Source: Auanema rhodensis
Lineage: Eukaryota; Nematoda; Chromadorea; Rhabditida; Rhabditidae
NCBI GenBank assembly: GCA_964057225.1
Contig: OZ059900.1
Span: forward strand, 18,925,638 to 18,989,637
Length of the DNA: 64,000 bases
Direction: 5' to 3'
Positions 1-11,966 of this stretch are shown here, one piece after another. Numbering within the stretch: the stretch's first letter is position 1; every line of letters starts with the position of its first letter. A model generated the notes under the pieces. The model was not told the DNA's origin. It did no database searches and worked only from the letters and a program-made list of their open reading frames with translations. The translations under genes and the position numbers were made by a program.

Positions 1-3000
1 CGCTGTAAACAAGGTTTGACTTACGATTTCATGTGTTCAAACTCATGCAATGTCAATGAAACCTAGCTCAAAATTGTTCGTACAACGTCTAGTTCCACTT
101 TCACGACAAAAAAACAGGGGTTAGAAAATTAAGGAAATTAGCATATTCTGAGGGCACGCCCCTTATTGCTAATATTGATTAAATCGATTTTTGTTCATAT
201 GAGTCGTCAAATGCAACGAATTTCAGCGTGTTACATACTAAAATGAAGCATTTTACATGCTGAACACTAGAAAAATACAAAAACACAGTATTTCCCATGA
301 AAAATATTTTATTATGCTGGAAAACCAGTTTTTGGAAATTTCGCTGTAAACAAGGTTTTGACTTACGATTTCATGTGTTCAAACTCATGCAATGTCAATG
401 AAACCTAGCTCAAAATTGTTCGTACAACGTCTAGTTCCACTTTCACGACAAAAAAACAGGGGTTAGAAAATTAAGGAAATTAGCATATTCTGAGGGCACG
501 CCCCTTATGGCTAATATTGATTAAATCGATTTTTGTTCATATGAGTCGTCAAATGCAACGAATTTCAGCGTGTTACATACTAAAATGAAGCATTTTACAT
601 GCTGAACACTAGAAAAATACAAAAACACAGTATTTCCCATGAGAAATATTTTATTATGCTGGAAAACCAGTTTTTGGAAATTTCGCTGTAAACAAGGTTT
701 TGACTTACGATTTCATGTGTTCAAACTCATGCAATGTCAATGAAACTTAGCTCAAAATTGTTCGTACAACGTCTAGTTCCACTTTCACGACAAAAAAACA
801 GGGGTTAGAAAATTAAGGAAATTAGCATATTCTGAGGGCACGCCCCTTATGGCTAATATTGATTAAATCGATTTTTGTTCATATGAGTCGTCAAATGCAA
901 CGAATTTCAGCGTGTTACATACTAAAATGAAGCATTTTACATGCTGAACACTAGAAAAATACAAAAACACAGTATTTCCCATGAGAAATATTTTATTATG
1001 CTGGAAAACCAGTTTTTGGAAATTTCGCTGTAAACAAGGTTTTGACTTACGATTTCATGTGTTCAAACTCATGCAATGTCAATGAAACTTAGCTCAAAAT
1101 TGTTCGTACAACGTCTAGTTCCACTTTCACGACAAAAAAACAGGGGTTAGAAAATTAAGGAAATTAGCATATTCTGAGGGCACGCCCCTTATGGCTAATA
1201 TTGATTAAATCGATTTTTGTTCATATGAGTCGTCAAATGCAACGAATTTCAGCGTGTTACATACTTAAATGAAGCATTTTACATGCTGAACACTAGAAAA
1301 ATACAAAAACACAGTATTTCCCATGAGAAATATTTTATTATGCTGAAAAACCAGTTTTTGGAAATTTCGCTGTAAACAAGGTTTGACTTACGATTTCATG
1401 TGTTCAAACTCATGCAATGTCAATGAAACCTAGCTCAAAATTGTTCGTACAACGTCTAGTTCCACTTTCACGACAAAAAAACAGGGGTTAGAAAATTAAG
1501 GAAATTAGCATATTCTGAGGGCACGCCCCTTATTGCTAATATTGATTAAATCGATTTTTGTTCATATGAGTCGTCAAATGCAACGAATTTCAGCGTGTTA
1601 CATACTAAAATGAAGCATTTTACATGCTGAACACTAGAAAAATACAAAAACACAGTATTTCCCATGAAAAATATTTTATTATGCTGGAAAACCAGTTTTT
1701 GGAAATTTCGCTGTAAACAAGGTTTTGACTTACGATTTCATGTGTTCAAACTCATGCAATGTCAATGAAACCTAGCTCAAAATTGTTCGTACAACGTCTA
1801 GTTCCACTTTCACGACAAAAAAACAGGGGTTAGAAAATTAAGGAAATTAGCATATTCTGAGGGCACGCCCCTTATGGCTAATATTGATTAAATCGATTTT
1901 TGTTCATATGAGTCGTCAAATGCAACGAATTTCAGCGTGTTACATACTTAAATGAAGCATTTTACATGCTGAACACTAGAAAAATACAAAAACACAGTAT
2001 TTCCCATGAGAAATATTTTATTATGCTGAAAAACCAGTTTTTGGAAATTTCGCTGTAAACAAGGTTTGACTTACGATTTCATGTGTTCAAACTCATGCAA
2101 TGTCAATGAAACCTAGCTCAAAATTGTTCGTACAACGTCTAGTTCCACTTTCACGACAAAAAAACAGGGGTTAGAAAATTAAGGAAATTAGCATATTCTG
2201 AGGGCACGCCCCTTATTGCTAATATTGATTAAATCGATTTTTGTTCATATGAGTCGTCAAATGCAACGAATTTCAGCGTGTTACATACTAAAATGAAGCA
2301 TTTTACATGCTGAACACTAGAAAAATACAAAAACACAGTATTTCCCATGAAAAATATTTTATTATGCTGGAAAACCAGTTTTTGGAAATTTCGCTGTAAA
2401 CAAGGTTTTGACTTACGATTTCATGTGTTCAAACTCATGCAATGTCAATGAAACCTAGCTCAAAATTGTTCGTACAACGTCTAGTTCCACTTTCACGACA
2501 AAAAAACAGGGGTTAGAAAATTAAGGAAATTAGCATATTCTGAGGGCACGCCCCTTATGGCTAATATTGATTAAATCGATTTTTGTTCATATGAGTCGTC
2601 AAATGCAACGAATTTCAGCGTGTTACATACTAAAATGAAGCATTTTACATGCTGAACACTAGAAAAATACAAAAACACAGTATTTCCCATGAGAAATATT
2701 TTATTATGCTGGAAAACCAGTTTTTGGAAATTTCGCTGTAAACAAGGTTTTGACTTACGATTTCATGTGTTCAAACTCATGCAATGTCAATGAAACTTAG
2801 CTCAAAATTGTTCGTACAACGTCTAGTTCCACTTTCACGACAAAAAAACAGGGGTTAGAAAATTAAGGAAATTAGCATATTCTGAGGGCACGCCCCTTAT
2901 GGCTAATATTGATTAAATCGATTTTTGTTCATATGAGTCGTCAAATGCAACGAATTTCAGCGTGTTACATACTAAAATGAAGCATTTCACATGCTGAACA

Positions 3001-3758
3001 CTAGAAAAATACAAAAACACAGTATTTCCCATGAGAAATATTTTATTATGCTGGAAAACCAGTTTTTGGAAATTTCGCTGTAAACAAGGTTTTGACTTAC
3101 GATTTCATGTGTTCAAACTCATGCAATGTCAATGAAACCTAGCTCAAAATTGTTCGTACAACGTCTAGTTCCACTTTCACGACAAAAAAACAGGGGTTAG
3201 AAAATTAAGGAAATTAGCATATTCTGAGGGCACGCCCCTTATGGCTAATATTGATTAAATCGATTTTTGTTCATATGAGTCGTCAAATGCAACGAATTTC
3301 AGCGTGTTACATACTTAAATGAAGCATTTTACATGCTGAACACTAGAAAAATACAAAAACACAGTATTTCCCATGAGAAATATTTTATTATGCTGAAAAA
3401 CCAGTTTTTGGAAATTTCGCTGTAAACAAGGTTTGACTTACGATTTCATGTGTTCAAACTCATGCAATGTCAATGAAACCTAGCTCAAAATTGTTCGTAC
3501 AACGTCTAGTTCCACTTTCACGACAAAAAAACAGGGGTTAGAAAATTAAGGAAATTAGCATATTCTGAGGGCACGCCCCTTATTGCTAATATTGATTAAA
3601 TCGATTTTTGTTCATATGAGTCGTCAAATGCAACGAATTTCAGCGTGTTACATACTAAAATGAAGCATTTTACATGCTGAACACTAGAAAAATACAAAAA
3701 CACAGTATTTCCCATGAAAAATATTTTATTATGCTGGAAAACCAGTTTTTGGAAATTT
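1..3758 (+). repeat. Left-edge 4-2-4 monomer higher-order block
   Basis: Monomers starting at 1, 1368, 2051 and 3418 share one type: 341 bp because of AAGGTTTGAC (one T short), TTATTGCT instead of TTATGGCT, and CATGAAAAAT instead of CATGAGAAAT. They delimit a 4-monomer unit (1-1367), a 2-monomer unit (1368-2050) and a second 4-monomer unit (2051-3417). The monomer closing each unit carries ACTTAAATG and TGCTGAAAAACC (near 1265 and 1343, 1947 and 2025, 3314 and 3392). The 2-monomer unit looks like a 4-monomer unit that lost its middle pair by unequal exchange. The short type reappears only at 20178 and 28044. Confidence 0.85.
342..683 (+). repeat. Representative satellite monomer (342 bp) with internal map
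   Basis: This copy is close to the apparent consensus: 116 G+C of 342 (34%). Elements in order: A-rich tract at 448-459 following CACG; GC-rich imperfect dyad GGGC-AC-GCCC at 494-503; perfect palindrome AAATCGATTT at 523-532; perfect palindrome TCATATGA at 537-544; inverted repeat AGCAT/ATGCT with a 5-nt loop at 589-603; second A-rich tract at 619-630, exactly 171 bp from the first and matching it at 11 of 12 bases; inverted repeat TATTTC/GAAATA around CCATGA at 631-648; and AAAAC-CA-GTTTT at 663-674. A direct repeat ATGTAA, 22 bp apart on the minus strand, matters at the inversion junction. No long open frame exists in this consensus form. Confidence 0.9.
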
Positions 3759-6700
3759 CGCTGTAAACAAGGTTTTGACTTACGATTTCATGTGTTCAAA
3801 CTCATGCAATGTCAATGAAACCTAGCTCAAAATTGTTCGTACAACGTCTAGTTCCACTTTCACGACAAAAAAACAGGGGTTAGAAAATTAAGGAAATTAG
3901 CATATTCTGAGGGCACGCCCCTTATGGCTAATATTGATTAAATCGATTTTTGTTCATATGAGTCGTCAAATGCAACGAATTTCAGCGTGTTACATACTAA
4001 AATGAAGCATTTTACATGCTGAACACTAGAAAAATACAAAAACACAGTATTTCCCATGAGAAATATTTTATTATGCTGGAAAACCAGTTTTTGGAAATTT
4101 CGCTGTAAACAAGGTTTTGACTTACGATTTCATGTGTTCAAACTCATGCAATGTCAATGAAACTTAGCTCAAAATTGTTCGTACAACGTCTAGTTCCACT
4201 TTCACGACAAAAAAACAGGGGTTAGAAAATTAAGGAAATTAGCATATTCTGAGGGCACGCCCCTTATGGCTAATATTGATTAAATCGATTTTTGTTCATA
4301 TGAGTCGTCAAATGCAACGAATTTCAGCGTGTTACATACTAAAATGAAGCATTTTACATGCTGAACACTAGAAAAATACAAAAACACAGTATTTCCCATG
4401 AGAAATATTTTATTATGCTGGAAAACCAGTTTTTGGAAATTTCGCTGTAAACAAGGTTTTGACTTACGATTTCATGTGTTCAAACTCATGCAATGTCAAT
4501 GAAACCTAGCTCAAAATTGTTTGTACAACGTCTAGTTCCACTTTCACGACAAAAAAACAGGGGTTAGAAAATTAAGGAAATTAGCATATTCTGAGGGCAC
4601 GCCCCTTATGGCTAATATTGATTAAATCGATTTTTGTTCATATGAGTCGTCAAATGCAACGAATTTCAGCGTGTTACATACTAAAATGAAGCATTTTACA
4701 TGCTGAACACTAGAAAAATACAAAAACACAGTATTTCCCATGAGAAATATTTTATTATGCTGGAAAACCAGTTTTTGGAAATTTCGCTGTAAACAAGGTT
4801 TTGACTTACGATTTCATGTGTTCAAACTCATGCAATGTCAATGAAACTTAGCTCAAAATTGTTCGTACAACGTCTAGTTCCACTTTCACGACAAAAAAAC
4901 AAGGGTTAGAAAATTAAGGAAATTAGCATATTCTGAGGGCACGCCCCTTATGGCTAATATTGATTAAATCGATTTTTGTTCATATGAGTCGTCAAATGCA
5001 ACGAATTTCAGCGTGTTACATACTAAAATGAAGCATTTTACATGCTGAACACTAGAAAAATACAAAAACACAGTATTTCCCATGAGAAATATTTTATTAT
5101 GCTGGAAAACCAGTTTTTGGAAATTTCGCTGTAAACAAGGTTTTGACTTACGATTTCATGTGTTCAAACTCATGCAATGTCAATGAAACCTAGCTCAAAA
5201 TTGTTTGTACAACGTCTAGTTCCACTTTCACGACAAAAAAACAGGGGTTAGAAAATTAAGGAAATTAGCATATTCTGAGGGCACGCCCCTTATGGCTAAT
5301 ATTGATTAAATCGATTTTTGTTCATATGAGTCGTCAAATGCAACGAATTTCAGCGTGTTACATACTAAAATGAAGCATTTTACATGCTGAACACTAGAAA
5401 AATACAAAAACACAGTATTTCCCATGAGAAATATTTTATTATGCTGGAAAACCAGTTTTTGGAAATTTCGCTGTAAACAAGGTTTTGACTTACGATTTCA
5501 TGTGTTCAAACTCATGCAATGTCAATGAAACCTAGCTCAAAATTGTTCGTACAACGTCTAGTTCCACTTTCACGACAAAAAAACAGGGGTTAGAAAATTA
5601 AGGAAATTAGCATATTCTGAGGGCACGCCCCTTATGGCTAATATTGATTAAATCGATTTTTGTTCATATGAGTCGTCAAATGCAACGAATTTCAGCGTGT
5701 TACATACTAAAATGAAGCATTTTACATGCTGAACACTAGAAAAATACAAAAACACAGTATTTCCCATGAGAAATATTTTATTATGCTGGAAAACCAGTTT
5801 TTGGAAATTTCGCTGTAAACAAGGTTTTGACTTACGATTTCATGTGTTCAAACTCATGCAATGTCAATGAAACCTAGCTCAAAATTGTTTGTACAACGTC
5901 TAGTTCCACTTTCACGACAAAAAAACAGGGGTTAGAAAATTAAGGAAATTAGCATATTCTGAGGGCACGCCCCTTATGGCTAATATTGATTAAATCGATT
6001 TTTGTTCATATGAGTCGTCAAATGCAACGAATTTCAGCGTGTTACATACTAAAATGAAGCATTTTACATGCTGAACACTAGGAAAATACAAAAACACAGT
6101 ATTTCCCATGAGAAATATTTTATTATGCTGGAAAACCAGTTTTTGGAAATTTCGCTGTAAACAAGGTTTTGACTTACGATTTCATGTGTTCAAACTCATG
6201 CAATGTCAATGAAACCTAGCTCAAAATTGTTTGTACAACGTCTAGTTCCACTTTCACGACAAAAAAACAGGGGTTAGAAAATTAAGGAAATTAGCATATT
6301 CTGAGGGCACGCCCCTTATGGCTAATATTGATTAAATCGATTTTTGTTCATATGAGTCGTCAAATGCAACGAATTTCAGCGTGTTACATACTAAAATGAA
6401 GCATTTTACATGCTGAACACTAGGAAAATACAAAAACACAGTATTTCCCATGAGAAATATTTTATTATGCTGGAAAACCAGTTTTTGGAAATTTCGCTGT
6501 AAACAAGGTTTTGACTTACGATTTCATGTGTTCAAACTCATGCAATGTCAATGAAACCTAGCTCAAAATTGTTCGTACAACGTCTAGTTCCACTTTCACG
6601 ACAAAAAAACAGGGGTTAGAAAATTAAGGAAATTAGCATATTCTGAGGGCACGCCCCTTATGGCTAATATTGATTAAATCGATTTTTGTTCATATGAGTC

Positions 6701-9700
6701 GTCAAATGCAACGAATTTCAGCGTGTTACATACTAAAATGAAGCATTTTACATGCTGAACACTAGGAAAATACAAAAACACAGTATTTCCCATGAGAAAT
6801 ATTTTATTATGCTGGAAAACCAGTTTTTGGAAATTTCGCTGTAAACAAGGTTTTGACTTACGATTTCATGTGTTCAAACTCATGCAATGTCAATGAAACC
6901 TAGCTCAAAATTGTTCGTACAACGTCTAGTTCCACTTTCACGACAAAAAAACAGGGGTTAGAAAATTAAGGAAATTAGCATATTCTGAGGGCACGCCCCT
7001 TATGGCTAATATTGATTAAATCGATTTTTGTTCATATGAGTCGTCAAATGCAACGAATTTCTGCATGTTACATACTAAAATGAAGCATTTTACATGCTGA
7101 ACACAAGAAAAAAACAAAAACACAGTATTTCCCATGAGAAATATTTTATTATGCTGGAAAACCAGTTTTTGGAAATTTCGCTGTAAACAAGGTTTTGACT
7201 TACGATTTCATGTGTTCAAACTCATGCAATGTCAATGAAACTTAGCTCAAAATTGTTCGTACAACGTCTAGTTCCACTTTCACGACAAAAAAACAGGGGT
7301 TAGAAAATTAAGGAAATTAGCATATTCTGAGGGCACGCCCCTTATGGCTAATATTGATTAAATCGATTTTTGTTCATATGAGTCGTCAAATGCAACGAAT
7401 TTCAGCGTGTTACATACTAAAATGAAGCATTTTACATGCTGAACACTAGAAAAATACAAAAACACAGTATTTCCCATGAGAAATATTTTATTATGCTGGA
7501 AAACCAGTTTTTGGAAATTTCGCTGTAAACAAGGTTTTGACTTACGATTTCATGTGTTCAAACTCATGCAATGTCAATGAAACCTAGCTCAAAATTGTTT
7601 GTACAACGTCTAGTTCCACTTTCACGACAAAAAAACAGGGGTTAGAAAATTAAGGAAATTAGCATATTCTGAGGGCACGCCCCTTATGGCTAATATTGAT
7701 TAAATCGATTTTTGTTCATATGAGTCGTCAAATGCAACGAATTACAGCGTGTTACATACTAAAATGAAGCATTTTACATGCTGAACACTAGAAAAATACA
7801 AAAACACAGTATTTCCCATGAGAAATATTTTATTATGCTGGAAAACCAGTTTTTGGAAATTTCGCTGTAAACAAGGTTTTGACTTACGATTTCATGTGTT
7901 CAAACTCATGCAATGTCAATGAAACCTAGCTCAAAATTGTTCGTACAACGTCTAGTTCCACTTTCACGACAAAAAAACAGGGGTTAGAAAATTAAGGAAA
8001 TTAGCATATTCTGAGGGCACGCCCCTTATGGCTAATATTGATTAAATCGATTTTTGTTCATATGAGTCGTCAAATGCAACGAATTTCAGCGTGTTACATA
8101 CTAAAATGAAGCATTTTACATGCTGAACACTAGAAAAATACAAAAACACAGTATTTCCCATGAGAAATATTTTATTATGCTGGAAAACCAGTTTTTGGAA
8201 ATTTCGCTGTAAACAAGGTTTTGACTTACGATTTCATGTGTTCAAACTCATGCAATGTCAATGAAACCTAGCTCAAAATTGTTCGTACAACGTCTAGTTC
8301 CACTTTCACGACAAAAAAACAGGGGTTAGAAAATTAAGGAAATTAGCATATTCTGAGGGCACGCCCCTTATGGCTAATATTCATTAAATCGATTTTTGTT
8401 CATATGAGTCGTCAAATGCAACGAATTTCTGCATGTTACATACTAAAATGAAGCATTTCACATGCTGAACACTAGAAAAAAACAAAAACACAGTATTTCC
8501 CATGAGAAATATTTTATTATGCTGGAAAACCAGTTTTTGGAAATTTCGCTGTAAACAAGGTTTTGACTTACGATTTCATGTGTTCAAACTCATGCAATGT
8601 CAATGAAACTTAGCTCAAAATTGTTCGTACAACGTCTAGTTCCACTTTCACGACAAAAAAACAGGGGTTAGAAAATTAAGGAAATTAGCATATTCTGAGG
8701 GCACGCCCCTTATGGCTAATATTGATTAAATCGATTTTTGTTCATATGAGTCGTCAAATGCAACGAATTTCAGCGTGTTACATACTAAAATGAAGCATTT
8801 TACATGCTGAACACTAGAAAAATACAAAAACACAGTATTTCCCATGAGAAATATTTTATTATGCTGGAAAACCAGTTTTTGGAAATTTCGCTGTAAACAA
8901 GGTTTTGACTTACGATTTCATGTGTTCAAACTCATGCAATGTCAATGAAACTTAGCTCAAAATTGTTCGTACAACGTCTAGTTCCACTTTCACGACAAAA
9001 AAACAAGGGTTAGAAAATTAAGGAAATTAGCATATTCTGAGGGCACGCCCCTTATGGCTAATATTGATTAAATCGATTTTTGTTCATATGAGTCGTCAAA
9101 TGCAACGAATTTCAGCGTGTTACATACTAAAATGAAGCATTTTACATGCTGAACACTAGAAAAATACAAAAACACAGTATTTCCCATGAGAAATATTTTA
9201 TTATGCTGGAAAACCAGTTTTTGGAAATTTCGCTGTAAACAAGGTTTTGACTTACGATTTCATGTGTTCAAACTCATGCAATGTCAATGAAACCTAGCTC
9301 AAAATTGTTTGTACAACGTCTAGTTCCACTTTCACGACAAAAAAACAGGGGTTAGAAAATTAAGGAAATTAGCATATTCTGAGGGCACGCCCCTTATGGC
9401 TAATATTGATTAAATCGATTTTTGTTCATATGAGTCGTCAAATGCAACGAATTTCAGCGTGTTACATACTAAAATGAAGCATTTTACATGCTGAACACTA
9501 GAAAAATACAAAAACACAGTATTTCCCATGAGAAATATTTTATTATGCTGGAAAACCAGTTTTTGGAAATTTCGCTGTAAACAAGGTTTTGACTTACGAT
9601 TTCATGTGTTCAAACTCATGCAATGTCAATGAAACCTAGCTCAAAATTGTTCGTACAACGTCTAGTTCCACTTTCACGACAAAAAAACAAGGGTTAGAAA

Positions 9701-11966
9701 ATTAAGGAAATTAGCATATTCTGAGGGCACGCCCCTTATGGCTAATATTGATTAAATCGATTTTTGTTCATATGAGTCGTCAAATGCAACGAATTTCAGC
9801 GTGTTACATACTAAAATGAAGCATTTTACATGCTGAACACTAGAAAAATACAAAAACACAGTATTTCCCATGAGAAATATTTTATTATGCTGGAAAACCA
9901 GTTTTTGGAAATTTCGCTGTAAACAAGGTTTTGACTTACGATTTCATGTGTTCAAACTCATGCAATGTCAATGAAACCTAGCTCAAAATTGTTTGTACAA
10001 CGTCTAGTTCCACTTTCACGACAAAAAAACAGGGGTTAGAAAATTAAGGAAATTAGCATATTCTGAGGGCACGCCCCTTATGGCTAATATTGATTAAATC
10101 GATTTTTGTTCATATGAGTCGTCAAATGCAACGAATTTCAGCGTGTTACATACTAAAATGAAGCATTTTACATGCTGAACACTAGAAAAATACAAAAACA
10201 CAGTATTTCCCATGAGAAATATTTTATTATGCTGGAAAACCAGTTTTGGGAAATTTCGCTGTAAACAAGGTTTTGACTTACGATTTCATGTGTTCAAACT
10301 CATGCAATGTCAATGAAACCTAGCTCAAAATTGTTCGTACAACGTCTAGTTCCACTTTCACGACAAAAAAACAGGGGTTAGAAAATTAAGGAAATTAGCA
10401 TATTCTGAGGGCACGCCCCTTATGGCTAATATTGATTAAATCGATTTTTGTTCATATGAGTCGTCAAATGCAACGAATTTCAGCGTGTTACATACTAAAA
10501 TGAAGCATTTTACATGCTGAACACTAGAAAAATACAAAAACACAGTATTTCCCATGAGAAATATTTTATTATGCTGGAAAACCAGTTTTTGGAAATTTCG
10601 CTGTAAACAAGGTTTTGACTTACGATTTCATGTGTTCAAACTCATGCAATGTCAATGAAACCTAGCTCAAAATTGTTTGTACAACGTCTAGTTCCATTTT
10701 CACGACAAAAAAACAGGGGTTAGAAAATTAAGGAAATTAGCATATTCTGAGGGCACGCCCCTTATGGCTAATATTGATTAAATCGATTTTTGTTCATATG
10801 AGTCGTCAAATGCAACGAATTACAGCGTGTTACATACTAAAATGAAGCATTTTACATGCTGAACACTAGAAAAATACAAAAACACAGTATTTCCCATGAG
10901 AAATATTTTATTATGCTGGAAAACCAGTTTTTGGAAATTTCGCTGTAAACAAGGTTTTGACTTACGATTTCATGTGTTCAAACTCATGCAATGTCAATGA
11001 AACCTAGCTCAAAATTGTTCGTACAACGTCTAGTTCCACTTTCACGACAAAAAAACAGGGGTTAGAAAATTAAGGAAATTAGCATATTCTGAGGGCACGC
11101 CCCTTATGGCTAATATTGATTAAATCGATTTTTGTTCATATGAGTCGTCAAATGCAACGAATTTCAGCGTGTTACATACTAAAATGAAGCATTTTACATG
11201 CTGAACACTAGAAAAATACAAAAACACAGTATTTCCCATGAGAAATATTTTATTATGCTGGAAAACCAGTTTTTGGAAATTTCGCTGTAAACAAGGTTTT
11301 GACTTACGATTTCATGTGTTCAAACTCATGCAATGTCAATGAAACCTAGCTCAAAATTGTTCGTACAACGTCTAGTTCCACTTTCACGACAAAAAAACAG
11401 GGGTTAGAAAATTAAGGAAATTAGCATATTCTGAGGGCACGCCCCTTATGGCTAATATTGATTAAATCGATTTTTGTTCATATGAGTCGTCAAATGCAAC
11501 GAATTTCTGCATGTTACATACTAAAATGAAGCATTTTACATGCTGAACACTAGAAAAAAACAAAAACACAGTATTTCCCATGAGAAATATTTTATTATGC
11601 TGGAAAACCAGTTTTTGGAAATTTCGCTGTAAACAAGGTTTTGACTTACGATTTCATGTGTTCAAACTCATGCAATGTCAATGAAACTTAGCTCAAAATT
11701 GTTCGTACAACGTCTAGTTCCACTTTCACGACAAAAAAACAGGGGTTAGAAAATTAAGGAAATTAGCATATTCTGAGGGCACGCCCCTTATGGCTAATAT
11801 TGATTAAATCGATTTTTGTTCATATGAGTCGTCAAATGCAACGAATTTCAGCGTGTTACATACTAATATGAAGCATTTTACATGCTGAACACTAGAAAAA
11901 TACAAAAACACAGTATTTCCCATGAGAAATATTTTATTATGCTGGAAAACCAGTTTTTGGAAATTT
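3759..11966 (+). repeat. Mixed satellite region without a clean long higher-order period
   Basis: Twenty-four complete monomers built mainly from combinations of four two-state sites: CCTAGC/CTTAGC, TTGTTCG/TTGTTTG, CAGGGG/CAAGGG and TTTCAGCG/TTACAGCG/TTCTGCAT. A pairwise alternation (TTGTTTG monomer, then CTTAGC or CAAGGG monomer) is visible in places, for example at 4443-5468 and 8889-10256. The series from about 8547 to 11966 resembles the series at 20861-24622 and 28727-32146, so it is probably a third, more diverged relative of that block. A private substitution at 10246 (CCAGTTTTGGG) and another near 10697 (TTCCATTTTC) mark single monomers. No non-satellite sequence is present. Confidence 0.75.
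5811..6836 (+). repeat. Local three-monomer run marked by ACTAGGAAAA
   Basis: Three consecutive monomers (starts 5811, 6153, 6495) carry ACTAGGAAAA where others have ACTAGAAAAA. I noticed the substitution nowhere else in the window, so it most likely arose once and was copied twice by single-monomer tandem duplication. The first two also share TTGTTTG, while the third has TTGTTCG. Confidence 0.75.

Noticed and set aside
523-544. Palindromes AAATCGATTT and TCATATGA as operator sites
   Set aside because: They are short, present in every monomer, and have no gene nearby. They are recorded only as part of the monomer map.
547-563. CENP-B box on the minus strand (ATTCGTTGCATTTGACG)
   Set aside because: The start TTCGTTG matches, but only 9 of 17 positions fit the box and the essential CGGG core is TGAC here. 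Too weak to call.
342-683. Ancient dimer of two 171-bp halves
   Set aside because: Only the A-rich tracts align at an offset of 171. CGATTT repeats at an offset of 161 instead, and flanking bases do not match, so the case is not made by eye.
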